Part shown: positions 43,710 through 55,504 of the stretch, in pieces
Position numbering within the stretch: position 1 is the first letter of the stretch
How the letters are laid out: each line of letters opens with the position of its first letter
Origin: Mrakia gelida
Lineage: Eukaryota > Basidiomycota > Tremellomycetes > Cystofilobasidiales > Mrakiaceae
DNA length: 64,000 nucleotides
Assembly (NCBI GenBank): GCA_024345305.1
Contig: BRON01000001.1
Span: 2,976,001 to 3,040,000 of the forward strand
Direction of reading: 5' to 3'
Notes under the pieces: generated by a model
Told to the model about the DNA's origin: nothing
What the model saw: only the letters and a program-made list of their open reading frames with translations
The model's database searches: none
Position numbers and translations under genes: made by a program

Positions 43710-44318
43710 CACGAAAGAAGGTCCAGAGCGTATAGCATAGCGAGTAGGGAGTGGGTAGGCGAGGTGATGTAGGTAAATACAAGGCGGCTGATAGATGTGA
43801 AGGTCTGGAGAGGGGGGAGGAAGCGTCAGTGAGGACGCGAGGAGAGGTCGATTTCGAGCGGGTGAAACGTCAAGCTCACTTGCTCAAAACCGGCTGCCAA
43901 GGGAGCAGCCTGAAACTCGGACGACGAGAACATAAGTGCAGCCTTCGGGGCGAGGAAGAAAGAAAGAGCGAGGATCAGTGAGATGTCGAATCACGCTTCA
44001 AAGAGGAGCGGAGAGACGCGTTCGAAGGATCCACAATCAAGTCGACTCACATAATCAGCATCTCCACTTTCGACCTCTCGATCTCCACCTTCGCATAGGG
44101 CTGAGCATCCTACCAAGCTCTACAAGACCCTAAGCGACGTTACCAACCCTGCGAGCACTTCCTTCTCGCGTTTCCCCGCAAGGAGCGGCGCGTCCCTCTG
44201 CTTGATGTACCTCGGGAGGACAGTGATCGAGGAAGCGCCGACGGAGACGATGAGGAGGGAAAAGACGATGGAAGAAAAGAAGTGAGAGGAGAGGGTGGAG
44301 AGGGAGAGGGATTCGAAG
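43472..44318 (-). CDS. Small membrane-associated hypothetical protein (5' end unresolved)
   Basis: Minus-strand exons read SFESLSLSTLSSHFFSSIVF then SLLIVSVGASSITVLPRYIK, QRDAPLLAGKREKEVLAG, and after an intron (acceptor GCTCAG near 44104) PYAKVEIERSKVEMLIM. The next exon reads AALMFSSSEFQAAPLAAGFE if one base is allowed at the donor (ATTATGTGAGTC where ATTATG/GTGAGT would fit); the last exon begins TFTSISRLVFTYITSP. A single hydrophobic span and a basic juxtamembrane segment are seen. No start codon is found in the first exon; an upstream exon would overlap the 3' end of the alkyltransferase gene. The frame's last 75 codons or so, ending at 43472, lie mostly in duplication copy B, so its natural C-terminus may have been replaced. 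Family not recognised. Confidence 0.4.
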
Positions 44319-44448
44319 CTAATGAACGAAGCAAACGGAAACGAGACGAGAGGAGGTCAGCTTTCTCCCCTTCCCTTCGAATCGAGAGGAGAGTCAGAAG
44401 TAAGGGCGAACTCACTGTTGTGACCTCTACAACTATCCTAAGAGGACG

Positions 44449-45165
44449 TCAACCCCAAACCCACTCTCCCATCCCGCTCGCATCACCCTTGACAAACCAA
44501 CTCCCAGCGACTCGTCCAGGCGCGAGCTCGACGCCTTCCTCTTTGAGCATCTGGATCTTCTGGTCCACCATGAGTCCCGACGATGTCCTGACGCACACCC
44601 AGACAGATCATCAGCGGTGAAGACGAGAGGGAGGAAGATGCGGACGCAGGGTGGGAAGGGAGAAAGGGCGGGGAAGGGAAGGAAGGAAGGAGAAAGGTCG
44701 AGCTCAAACTCACTCTCCAAAGAACCCACCCATCGCTCCATCCTTCGCGACGACTCGATGGCAAGGAACCTTAGGACAGAAAGGGTTCTTGCTGAGCGCT
44801 GTTCCTACTGCTCGAGGCGAGGTATGAAGGTGAGCAGCGATGGAGCCGTAGGTCGTTGTTCGACCTCGAGGGAGCTGCCAACGAAGACGAGAGATCAGTC
44901 AATCAGAGCTCGTTCGAGCGTAGCGAGTTACTGTATGTGAGTTTGAGCTGACCTTGATAACGAGATCGTACACCTTCCACTGAAAGGGAGTGAGAGGTCT
45001 GGAAGTTGCTGGGTTGATGTAGGATTGGCGAGCGAGGAGAGTGGAGGGGAAGTGGATGGTGGCGGGATCTCGAAGAGCGCTGAGGATGGGGACGGCGGGC
45101 GAGGGGAGGTGGTAGGGGATCACGCGAGCTGGTTTGGTGGTAGAGAGGGAGGATGGGATCTTCAT
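44449..45165 (-). CDS. MGT1: O6-alkylguanine-DNA alkyltransferase
   Basis: Suicide repair protein that transfers alkyl groups from O6-alkylguanine in DNA to its own cysteine. Three exons from ATG 45165 give about 165 residues: N-terminal segment ending LTPFQWKVYDLVIK; second exon LPRGRTTTYGSIAAHLHTSP then GTALSKNPFCPKVPCHRVVA, with the active-site Cys in PCHRV and the helix-turn-helix/Asn-hinge region upstream; last exon QKIQMLKEEGVELAPGR and a short C-terminus. Length and motif order match compact fungal and bacterial Ogt/MGMT proteins. Introns: donor GTCAGC near 44954 and donor GTGAGT near 44717. The start is the first Met in frame. It is divergent from TSR3, with only 199 bp between start codons. 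Confidence 0.9.
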
Positions 45166-45364
45166 AGCGAGAGGAAGGTTGATGCTGTCGTGGGTGATGG
45201 TTGAGAAGCTCTTCTCTCGATCTCCTTCGAGTTGACGCGCTTTCTCGCTGCGGCTCTCTTGCTCTTGCTTTCTCTTCGAAGCTCAGAGCAGAGCTCAACG
45301 CTGCTCTCCCAACGACCAGCACCGAGGCCCACTCTCCCCCACCCTTCTTTTCACACACTACGAG

Positions 45365-47592
45365 ATGGCCAAACCAGCAGCCGCGCGAGGACGAGGACGA
45401 GGAGGAGCCTCCAAGTCTCGAGGAGGAAGCTCAACGAGGGGAGGACCTCGAGGAGGAAGCACTCGAGCTACGAGGGACAGGTACGCCGTAGACGAAGGAG
45501 GAAGACCCGCTAGTGCAGTGGATGAGAAACCAGCAGGGTTTGAAGATGAACATGGTTAGTAACCCTTCTCACTTTCTCTCAGCGGAGGCTCTTCCCGGGA
45601 GGAAAACAAGAGCAGAAAAAGACGAGCTCGTCCGTCAGCGTGTTGACCTTTGCTCTTTCCTTCTTGCCTCTTCGTCCCCTTCGCTGGTTCATTCAGATGA
45701 GGACGACTCGAGCGGAGACGAACTCAAGAAGATCTCGGTACCTGTAGGCATGTGGGTAAGTTTCAACTCTCAACTGAAACTCGTCAGGGCAGGAAGGGAG
45801 GAAAGGAAGCTGACCTCCGTTTTATCCCTTCCCTTCCCTTCCCTTCTCTTCGATTCTTGACCTGTCTCGCTCGACTCACCGCGAACGTCTTCCAGGATTT
45901 TGATCATTGCGACCCGAAACGATGGTCAGTCCAGTTCCTACCCGACAGACTTCCTGACTCTCCCGAAATGCATGAAGCTGATCTTTTGTGCGTTTTGCCA
46001 CTCCTTTGTCGATTCGAGCAGCTCAGGGAAGAAGCTCTCGAGGTTGAGTCTCATCAAACCTCTCAGAGTAGGAGCCAGATTCCGTGGTGTGGTAGTAACG
46101 TGCGTCCAGCCCTCTTGTCTATACCTTCCCTCGAGCTCGCTCAAACTCACCCACCTCTCCTCGTTCCCTCGAATCGTCTCAGCCCAAAAGGAGGTCAGCC
46201 CGTTTGCCCAGACGACAGAGACATCGTCCTCGCTTCAGGACTTGCGGTGGTGGAGTGCTCGTGGGCTAGGTTGGATGAGGTGCCTTGGAACAAAATTAGG
46301 AGTCCGAATGAGAGACTTTGTGAGTCTCGTCGAGGTTGAGCTTCGGAAAGGGAGGGAGGGACGAAGGTGAGCTCGAGCTCGAAGGACGCGTCTCTGACTT
46401 TCTCCCTTCCTTCGTCTCAAGTGCCCTTCCTCATCGCTACCAACCCTGTCAACTATGGGAAGCCATGGCGTTTGGTGAGTCTCGTCCTTTGCGCTTCTCT
46501 CCTTCGAGGAGAACAAGAGCGAAACGAGTCGAGTCGAGCTGACCTCGACGCTTCCCTTCCCTCCTCCCAGAACTGTGTCGAAGCTCTTGCAGCTGCTTTC
46601 TACATCACCGGATTTGCTGCTGAGGCTGAGTTATTGTGAGCCCACACCTCTCTCTCCTCTCTCACACGCTCCCGCTCTCGAGCGTCCAGTTCGAGCTCAG
46701 ACTCACCTCCCTCTCCTTTCGTTTCGTTCGTCTTTCCAGACTGTCGAAGTTCTCATGGGGACATTCGTTCTGGGAGGTTAACGAGTGAGCCGTCCTTCCC
46801 ACCGCCGTCCTCTCCGCCACACTTCCCCTCGCACCAGTCGCTCCAATGCTCGACTCTCCATCCTCCCTCGCTCGCTCGTCGTCGTTCGTCCCCTCAAACT
46901 AACCTCCCTCCTCCTCCTCGCCCACCAGATCCCTCATCACCCGCTACCTCACCTGCAAATCCGCCGACGAAGTCCGAGCCATGCAGGATCTGATCATCTC
47001 GGAGATGGAGACCGAGAGGGATGAGAGGAGGAAGGAGAAAGGTTCGTCGACTCCGTCGTCTTTTCTTCCGACGAACGCGTCGCGAGTTCGTGTTCGTTTC
47101 GCTGACTCGACGTCCCACATCCTGCTTTTCCCTCCTCCCTCTCTTGTCTCCCATCCACCTCTACTCCACCCCATCCTCCCCTCGTCCCTCCTTGCCTCTT
47201 CCGCCTCACCTCTCTCGCCTCACCTCCCCTCACCTCACCTTGCCTCAACCCAACCCAACCCTCCAGATCTCGAACTCGACCCCAACCACGTCCCCACAGA
47301 CCTCCTCGTCGAGAACCCCAACCACCAAGGAAACATGTGGGGGGCGCCGAGAAAAGCCAACAAGGCCGCTGCCGAGTCCGAATCCGAGGACGAAGAGGAG
47401 GAGGACGAGGAGGAGGAGGAGGTGGGCGATGTTTCAGCGTACGTTGGAGTGGGAGATCTGCCGAGTGAGGAAGAGGAGGAGGAGGAGGGAGGAGAGGAAA
47501 GGGAAGAGAGGGAAGCGGTGGAGAGGGAGTTGGTGGGTGGGTTGGAGGGGATGGGTGTTGGTGGGGAGGAGGGGGAGCCGTCGAGGAGTTGA
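45365..47592 (+). CDS. TSR3: 18S rRNA aminocarboxypropyltransferase Tsr3
   Basis: Adds the aminocarboxypropyl group from SAM to the hypermodified uridine of 18S rRNA late in 40S maturation. Spliced from ATG 45365: an Arg/Gly-rich N-terminus (RGRGRGGASKSRGGSSTRGG), then VPVGMWDFDHCDPKRCSGKK, LASGLAVVECSWARLDEVPW, IRSPNERLLPFLIATNPVNY, GKPWRLNCVEALAAAFYITG and KFSWGHSFWEVNE, all diagnostic of Tsr3. The C-terminal 150 residues are a very acidic tail (runs of Glu/Asp near 47385-47510), also seen in yeast Tsr3 but longer here. At least seven introns. Stop TGA 47590-47592. Soluble, nuclear/cytosolic. The RGG N-terminus is an addition relative to yeast and may bind RNA. Confidence 0.93.
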
Positions 47593-48174
47593 GCTTTGTT
47601 GTGTTAGATCTGCAGATTATTGGATCGAGTTCGCTACGCTGGTCGGGGTTTTTTAGAGAAGGGGAAGGAGCAATTGAAGGAAGACTGAAAGCGCGAACAA
47701 GCGAGATGTCACGCTTTCTGTGAACGACGACGACGACGCGTCGAATCGAAACGATGAGTTCGAGGAGAGAGGGAGAGGAGGTGCGTTCAGATTTGGGAGA
47801 GCTAACGAGGGACTAAGTAAGGTATCGACTAACAACGGGGTCATGAAGGACGAGGTTGAAGGGATGGCGTGCACAAGAGAGAGAGAAAGGAAAGGGAATG
47901 AACGACGGCGCGAGGGTGAGGGAGGAAAGCGTCCAAAAGGAGGTCCAGGTCCCGGGATTAAGGAAGGTATGGGGAAGGATGATGAAAAAGGAAGAGAAGA
48001 GAGGGTCCAAGTTGGGCAGGGAGAAACGAGAGAAGCAAAGAGAAACGTAACAAGCGCAGGGAAACGAGAGGGACGACGCGTCGTCGATGGTTCTGTTAGG
48101 GCGACGTGTCCGAGTCCTTTGAAGACGGAACAACAGACGAAAGGGGTGTCAGAGAAGGGAACACTAGACATCCA
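47593..48174. other. Convergent intergenic region
   Basis: About 580 bp between TSR3 (+) and the F-box-type gene (-). Purine-rich on the plus strand (47760-48060). No domain or splice chain supports a gene; ACGCGT occurs at 47738 and 48075. Confidence 0.4.
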
Positions 48175-49449
48175 CTACAGAGGAATGAAAGGACTGACCG
48201 ACTCCTCGCCGTTCTCTGTCCCATCGAAACCCAATCCATTCTCGAACTCCACCTCCGTCCCGTCCTCCTCAACCCACGCCCAGTTCCTCGTCTTCACAAG
48301 CTCCAAAAGCTTCTCGCTCAACGTCAAGCCCCTGCCGTCATCCTCCGCCAGAAAATCGTAGATCAAGCCCATCGCCTCTGTCTGCCGAACGAGGGATTCC
48401 CAGAACGCTCGTCGACCGAGAGGAGTGAGAGGGAACGTTTCGAAGCGAAGGCTCTTGCAGAACCTGTATTTGATTTCGTGGGTGGAGGCGAGGACGTGGA
48501 GGAGAGGCTCGAGTCGAAGGAGAGTTGCGGGAAGTTCGTCCGAGGGAAAGGCGGGGGAGGAGGGCGAGAACGTAGAAGGGAGGAGGAGGGAAGAGGGAGA
48601 GGGGTAGACGAGATGCTTGACGACCGACTCGTCGCTTCAGACGAGTTCATTGAAGGTCCTTTCCAGTCTCTGAGGTTGAACTGCAGAGACCCAGATGTCC
48701 TTCGGAACCAGCGACTCGAGAAATCGCTCTCTCGTCACTTCCTTCAGCTTCTCAAGCCAACGCAGAACCATCACCTCGAGTCTCGTTTCGCCATCATCGA
48801 CCTGGACTCCTCTGACGATTCCACCAGGAAACGAGGCCGAAGGATCCCCCTTCTCCCTTCTGTAGTTCTCCAGATGGATGTTCCCGAGTTCCTTGAGGAG
48901 GTGAGGTGACCAGGGTTGAGTGGTGGGGAGGTGGGACGAGTGGAGGAGGGTGAGTCGATTGAGGTTCGGGAGGAAGGGGCGAACGCGGTTGGGGATGGTG
49001 GAGGGATGTTCGGCGACGGAGATCAAGCTGAGGGACCGGTAAGCCTCAGTGAAAGGCACCGTGCCGCCGTCCCGGACTTGTTGAAAAGGATCTGGCGAGA
49101 GGGTGATTCCATCTGGTTGAAGAGCGATGGGGAGTTGAACATCGAAGTCGAACCTCAGTTCCCTGACCCAACTCCTCCTTGTCCTTGCTTCCTCCCCTTC
49201 TCCCGCCATGATACCCGATTCCAATCGAAAGAGGAGCTCCCAGTGACGAGACTGAGTGATGCTGATGGAGTAGTAGAGGGACGGGAGGACGAGTTGACGA
49301 AAGGTTCTGGAGACGAGGAGGAGGGAGGTTGAGCCTCGAGTGGGAGTGACGAGGGTGAAGTTGTCCTCGGGAGTGTGGAGGAGCTCGTCTCGTTTGGAGT
49401 AGTAGAAGATGATTCGTTCGAGAATCTCGGTAGGGAAGGGTTTGACCAT
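48175..49449 (-). pseudogene. F-box-type protein interrupted by one in-frame UGA
   Basis: The ATG at 49449 opens MVKPFPTEILERIIFYYSKR, an F-box-like start (P.E.L..I), followed by LLLVSRTFRQLVLPSLYYSI and leucine-rich segments (LPNLNRLTLLHSSHLPTTQP). After codon 270 (RTFNELV) there is UGA at 48637-48639. The same frame then stays open for a further 153 codons with clearly protein-like content (HLVYPSPSSLLLPS, THEIKYRFCKSLRFETFPLT, TEAMGLIYDFLAEDDGRG) to TGA at 48175. The total would be 424 codons, the size of many fungal F-box/LRR proteins. Possible explanations: nonsense mutation, stop-codon readthrough, or a 27-nt GT...AG intron (GTCTGA...GTCAAG) exactly covering the UGA, which would be extremely short. 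Intron-poor, unlike its neighbours. Confidence 0.65.
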
Positions 49450-49928
49450 CTTGAGGAAGGGAGGGAGGGAGGAAGGAAGGGGTAGAGAAAGGGAAGGGAA
49501 GTCGACGAGGCGCGAGGGGTGAGTCGATGATAGGATGGATGAGAGGGCTGCTGAAGGAGAGGAAGGATTGAGGGATGGTTGAGTGGATGATGATGTATCC
49601 GATGATTCTGGAAAGGGAGTTGAGAGCTCGATCCTGGTGGTTGAAAGGGAATGAACGAGCGAGGAGGGAGGAGAAGCAAAGGTGAGCTCGGTCCAAGTGC
49701 TCCGCCGAGTTTGCGTCCGTTTTCCCGGCCTTCAGAAGATCTGAACAGCATGAAAATCCTTCGAAAGTCTTTCCAGTACCAGAAGGGCTCCACTGGCACT
49801 TTCTCGAGTGAAATTGTTGCTGAACTGCGACCTCGGAAGGCTCTCTCAAGCCGGCTCCTCTCCTCCTCCCTTCTTGACCTCGAACCGTCATCACCTCCCT
49901 TTCTCCCCTTCCCTTCCGTCCTCTCGAT
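49450..49928. promoter_or_regulatory. Divergent region between two F-box-type genes
   Basis: About 480 bp separate the start codons of the minus- and plus-strand F-box-type genes. The right end is CT-rich immediately before ATG 49929. No other gene seen. Confidence 0.4.
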
Positions 49929-50980
49929 ATGGCTTTCCGTCGCTCTCCCTCCCCCTTTTCACCTCTGCCACTCTTTCCCATGGAAGTCAAATCCAACATC
50001 ATTCGCTTCTGCGATCCCTCGACGCTCGGCCAGGTCTCTCAAGTCTGCCTCGCCTTCCTCGAGCTCGCCTCCCCTCTCCTCTACGAAGACGTCGTTCTCA
50101 AGGGACCAGAGGCTCTGGAATCTTTCTTCTGCGACAGGGTGAGTCCTCTTCCATCTATCTTCGAGCTCAGGACTTCATGACGACTGCTGAACGTCGTTTC
50201 GTTGCCTGCAAGCAGCCTTCGACGACCCATCTGCCTCACCTCGACCCCTTCCTCTCCCTCTCCCAAACTCGATCCATCACCTTCCTCCCCGACGGTCTCA
50301 TCACTTGCGAGACCCATCTTCACAAGGATCGTCTCCCTTCCAACGTCCTCCCTCTCGACCTCCTCATGCTCAAGCCCAAAACCTACGAAAACTCTCTTCC
50401 CCCCGGGGAGGGGATGCCAGACGCTGCGATGTGGTCTTCCTTCCTCTCCCTCCTCGATCCCCTCAGAGTCGACGTCATAGGAATTCGAGACGATTCCTGG
50501 AGCTACGCCCACGTTCCTGACGTCTGCCTCCACGAGGAGACCCTTCTTTGGACCCGGATCGAACATCTCGAGTTCACCAACGCTTCGGCGTCGAGCTTCC
50601 TCGGATTCTCCTTCTTCCTCGTCGGACGAGAGGACGACCTTCCCCTCCAGGTCGTCTACAACATCCATCGAAAGTGGGACGACAAACCAGGCGGATATCC
50701 AGTCGAGCGACTCCTCCTCTTCGACTTGTCTTGGATCGAGAACGACGTGACGACGCCTGAGGAGGGGTGTCCGATCTTCGCTTTCCCGTTCGTCAAGGTC
50801 CTCGTACGAGTTGGGAGTGAGGAAGAAGGATCGGAGATCATGTCGGATGTGGAGGACGGGTGGGATGTGATGGAGTTGGGGAATGGGGAGAAGAGGGAGT
50901 GGAGGAGGAGGTTGAAGATCGAGGTCGTTCAGGAGGAGAAGGAAGGCGAGGATTCTTCGGGCAGCGACGACGATGGTTGA
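49929..50980 (+). CDS. F-box-type protein
   Basis: ATG 49929 gives MAFRRSPSPFSPLPLFPMEV then KSNIIRFCDPSTLGQVSQVC and LAFLELASPLLYEDVVLKGP, an F-box-like motif (P.E...I......L..VS.VC..F...A.P.LY). One intron (donor AGG/GTGAGT near 50139, acceptor AAGCAG near 50214) joins to THLPHLDPFLSLSQTRSITF and a C-terminal region with Leu-rich strands and an acidic end (EEGEDSSGSDDDG). About 325 residues. F-box proteins recruit substrates to SCF ubiquitin ligases; many fungal ones of this type have no known target. Divergently arranged with the interrupted F-box-type gene at 48175-49449; similarity is limited to the N-terminal layout, so an old tandem pair is possible but not shown. Confidence 0.75.
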
Positions 50981-51366
50981 TCGAGTGAGTGCATGCATCC
51001 AGTAACTTTTGGTCTGAGCTTCGATGCTGACTCGTTGTCATCCTCCCTTTCAAGCAGCTCTTCTTTCGCTCGGACGGACTCTCGTCCTTTGAGACGCGTC
51101 GAACCTCCCTCGCCATCTTCTTAATCCCCACCTTCTCTGCTCCTCCTGACGACTTCGCAGCTCTCTCAAACCTTCCTGGATACTCATCCATTGTTCTGTA
51201 GTACTTAGCTCACGGCTCTACCTTTTTCCCGTCTGCTTTTGTTACGCGTAGTCGACGATCCATCTCGTCCTTCGCTCTTTCCGCCTCTTTCTTTCAAAAC
51301 GATGGAAAGCTTCTTTCAGACAATCCAAAAGACTGAGAAGTGATAGAATACGGATGTAATGATGAT
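50981..51366. other. Convergent intergenic region
   Basis: About 385 bp between the F-box-type gene (+) and the GH3 gene (-) stop codons. No gene or structured element recognised. Confidence 0.4.
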
Positions 51367-54300
51367 CTAAAGTCCCGTCCAAGTGAAGCTCTCCTCCAAG
51401 TCCACCTCCCCTCTCAACCTCACGTCCAACGAACTTGCAGCGACTCGAACCTCAAACGTCCCCTTCTCCGCGACCCAACAGGCCTCCTTGTCGTCGTAGT
51501 ATCCCCAAGCGTCCCTATCCAAGCTGAATTCCACGTCCTTTGACTCCCCAGGAGCGAGAGCGATCTTGACGAAGTTCTTGAGCTCCTTCTCCGGTCGGGG
51601 AAGCGACGAGACCTTGTCGGCGACGTAGACCTGGACGATTTCGCGAGCGAACCTGGATCCGGTGTTGGTGAGGGTGATAGAGAAGGTGAGATCGCCAGAG
51701 GAAGAGATGGTGGTTGGGAGCTTGAGCGAAGAGTAGGCGAAGGTCTGGTAGGGAAGAGGGAGAGAGAGGCGACGCGTGAGTTCGGATGAGACGAGGAGAA
51801 GCAAGCTGAGGTGAGGATTAGAACGCACAGAGTAGGTGAAACCGTGCCCGAAAGGGAAGATAGTTTCGAAGGAGGGATGGCGATACGCGACGTAGATCCC
51901 CTGTGAGATCCGATCAAGAACGAGGGAGAGAGTCAGCGACGGGAAGAGGTGAAGAAACGAGAGAAAGCCGCGCGAACCTCGTTGTAGTTGACCTTGCCGT
52001 TCTCTCCAGGGAACGAGATGAAGGAAGGGTTGTCGGAGAGGTGGCGACTGAAGAAGAGAGTCGAACGAGCGAGTCAGTTCGACGTCGCGAAAGGGAACGA
52101 GAGAAGAAACGAGATCCCTCACGGGAAGGAAACAGCCAGCTTCCCGCTAGGATCCTTCCTTCCGAAGAGAACATCTGCCAGCCCGTTACCAAGCTCGTTT
52201 CCTTGATACGAGAAGGGAGAAGAGGGAGACGGGAAGAGATCAGCTCGCTGGAATCGAAGGAGAAAAGACGTCGACCGAACGCGGAATCGAACGCACCTCC
52301 GTAGAAAGCCTGGACGACAGTAGAAGCCTCAGGGAGCCATTGCATTTCGACGGGCATCCCAGACTGGTTCACCACCACGACGTTCAGATTCGCTGCTAGA
52401 ACTCTGCGAACGAGTTGGTCTCCGAGACCAGGGAGGAAGAGGTCGGTTCGATCGACGCCTTCGCTTTCCCAGTCCGAGTTGAGTCCGACGACGAGGATGA
52501 CCGCTGTGGAGGAGGAGGAGACGAAAGTAGATCAGTGGGACGCGAGGGGAAGAAGCTTTCTTGCACCGAAAGACTCGCCATCAACGGAAGCAGCGAGCTC
52601 AACGGCCTGCTCGACTGCCTCCTCATCGTCGATGATCTTCCAAGCTCCGATTCGGAGAGCTCCTCGAGAGAGGAAGAGGTTGGCGGTTCCAAGCTCGATC
52701 TCGTTGGTAGACCGAACCTCGAGAGCGTATTCTCGACCTGCAACGAGACCGTCGACGATTCCTCGCTGAAGCGGGGAAAGCGTGATGGGGAAGGTGAGGT
52801 CAGTACTTCGACGACGCGCAAAGGAGCTCGAAAGTGAACTCACGAGCTCAGTGCTTCCTTGTCCTGAGAGGCCCAGAGAGATTCCCATGGTCAGCTGAAG
52901 CCATCTCGAAAAGGCGAAGAGGGAAGCAAGGGAGGAACGAAGCTCACCGAAGAAAAGACCACCGAGTTCTTGACGCGTCGTGTTGTCGATGACCAGCTTC
53001 CCATCGAGGTAGAGGTTTCCTTGTCCAGCGACGACGAACCCAAACTCCCAGGATCCGTCCTCGTCGGGGACGAAGACTCCCGAGAAGCGATGCCAGCAAG
53101 TCTTGTTGACGGTGTCGGCTGGAAGAACGAGGACACGTCGAGGATTCAGCTTCAGCGTTCGATATTGCTTTTCCTCGCAAGACAGCAAGATGTGATAGTT
53201 ACGGATGTTGTCGTAGAACATCAGGTAAGACTGAGTTGTAGGGGTCTGGAAGATAGCCGCCTCCCTCTGCGTTCCATCCTCCTCGAAAGGGTTGTTGAAG
53301 AACTCGACGAGCGCGCCGTCTTCTCCTCCCGACGACTGCTTCATCAAGGGAGCGATGAGAGGGATGAAGCGATGAGAGGGAGCGCCAATAGCCCACCGAA
53401 CATCGTCGATACCGAGAACCTCCTTTGCAGCAGAGGTGATTCCGACGAGAGGGGAGACGGAGTAGGAGGGAAGAAGTTGAGCGGATCCTCCTCCCGAGAT
53501 GTTGGCGGGTTTGGAGTTAGGACCGATGACAGCGAGGGATCTGATGGGTTTCGAGAAGGAGTTGGGTCGAAGAGGAAGGAGCGAAGCGTCGTTTTTGAGG
53601 AGTACGACGGTGTCGGCGGCGGCGCGTCGAAGGAGCTGGTGGACGAAAGAAATGAGATGCCCCATCAGCATCTCGTTCCGACTCCGAGAATACGACGCTG
53701 ATTATCAGGGTGAACTCACATCTCGAAGCTCAGGAGTGTCGACGGAGTGCTCTGGCGCGTTGAAGGGAATTCCTGAGAGTTGAGCTCGTTGAACGAGTTC
53801 GAGGATCTGCAAACGGCAGCACGAACAGATATCAGAGACTCGTTTCCGGACCGAAAGGTAGAATCTAAACTGACCTTCCTGACACATGTGTCTACGGTGG
53901 ATATCTTGAGCTTGTTCGTGACCAGCGCTCGCTCCACAGCAGCTCCTCTCACAATCGAAGGTCCAGGCATCTCGAGATGAAGACCAGCCTCGAGAGCGGC
54001 CACCGTCGAGTACGTCCCCGTCCAATCGCTGACTACAGCTCCGTCCCATCCCCAGTCCTGATGAAATGGAAAAGAGGGAAGGAGGGCGAAGTTCAGTTGG
54101 GATTCTCGACGACGCGTTCGACCGATGGCTTTCTCACGACCAACTCACCTTCCTGAGTACCTGGTTCATGGCGATATCGTCCTCCGAGACGTGGACGCCG
54201 TTCAGTCGACCGTATGCCGTCATGAGAGCCCAAGGGTTCGACTTCTTGATGGCGATCTAGACGCGGAAGAAGAGAGTCGAGGTCAGCTTCCGGCTTCGAG

Positions 54301-55504
54301 CTCATGGCCAAGACGAACGAGGTAGAAACGTACCTGGAAAGGCTTGTAATAGATTTCTCGAAGAGCCCGCTCGGATACACGAGCATCGATGGATTGTCTG
54401 AAGCGAAAGGAATCGAAGAGGTCGAGGGGATCGGGATCAGATCGGAGGAAGGGGAAGAACGAGGAGTCGCGTGAACTCACCTCTCAAACTCCTGATCGTT
54501 CGCGACGAAGTGCTTGATCGTAGCTGCTACTCCCTCCTCCTGTACTCCGTTGATGTAAGCAGCGGCGATGTTTCCGTTGAGGACGGGATCCTGCGAAGAG
54601 GGAGACGAGGTTGCGAGCGTGAGCTCTGCGTCGGACTCAAAAACGACAGGGACTAAAGCGGGACTGATGCTCACCTCTGAGAAAGATTCAAAGCCTCGTC
54701 CTCCGAGAGGGGATCTTTGGGTGTTGACAGTTGGAGCGAGAAGTTGATGAACACCTGTGAGCAAACGAAGGAGTGGTCAGGTCGTCCCTTCGTTGGAGGA
54801 AACGGTCCGAGCCGCACCTTTCTCCTTGCACTCTACGCCCAGAGCATTCCCGATATCCTTAGCGAGCTCGACATCCCAAGACGATCCAAGTCCCGTTGAA
54901 CAGGGAAAGCAAGACGACGGCGTTCCGTTGAAGACTGAGAGCAAGAAAGGACGAAGGCTATTCAGCCTTCGAGTCATCGCGTCTGTGGGGACATGCTGCT
55001 ACGCACACTTCTGTCCTCGAACTCCATTAGGCCCGTCGGAGAGCTATTCAGAAGCAAGCAAGGGAGCCAAGCGAAACGAGGTCAGCGAGGAAAGGCGAAC
55101 GACGAGGAGGGTCAAGCCGGGGCGGAACGAAACGAAGCTCGATCAACGTGAAGGACTCACGCGAACAGAGGGAATTCCTAGACGAGGTATCGGGGCGGTG
55201 TGCCAGATGTCGCAACCGGAGAGAAGCGAAATCTAGAGAACGAAGTGCAGGAGGGAAGGAGAAAGACGTGAGCTTCTCGGGGGTTGATGAGCTCTTGGAG
55301 TCGTCTTGAAGGATGTACCTTCTCAGGAGGCGTGAGCTGAATGTGAGGGACGAAAAGCCGAGAATATCAGTACTGGTAAAGACTGGCTCGAAGGCGGATG
55401 AGAGAACGAGAGCTGACCTTCGTGAGGACCTGGTCGATGTCGATGACAGGAAGGGGAGCTTCTTTGCTCGGGGATTCGACGAGGGAAGGGATTGAGCCAG
55501 CCAT
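51367..55504 (-). CDS. GH3 beta-glucosidase with PA14 domain, intracellular
   Basis: Hydrolyses terminal beta-glucosides by a retaining mechanism. Spliced from ATG 55504 ([20 protein letters not shown], no signal peptide) to the stop at 51367, about 880 residues in more than a dozen exons. Domain order: GH3 TIM barrel ([45 protein letters not shown], nucleophile Asp in [12 protein letters not shown] near 54025); GH3 C-domain ([30 protein letters not shown]); an inserted PA14 domain ([33 protein letters not shown]); and a C-terminal FnIII-like domain ([20 protein letters not shown]). Leaderless PA14-bearing GH3 enzymes are known from yeasts that take up cellobiose. It is divergent from the Zn2Cys6 regulator; with the MFS transporter beyond it this forms a likely sugar-use cluster. 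Confidence 0.93.

Noticed and set aside
49046..50002. 318-codon minus-strand open frame across the divergent F-box promoter
   Set aside because: It overlaps both F-box-type genes in other frames and its composition is that of a shadow frame.
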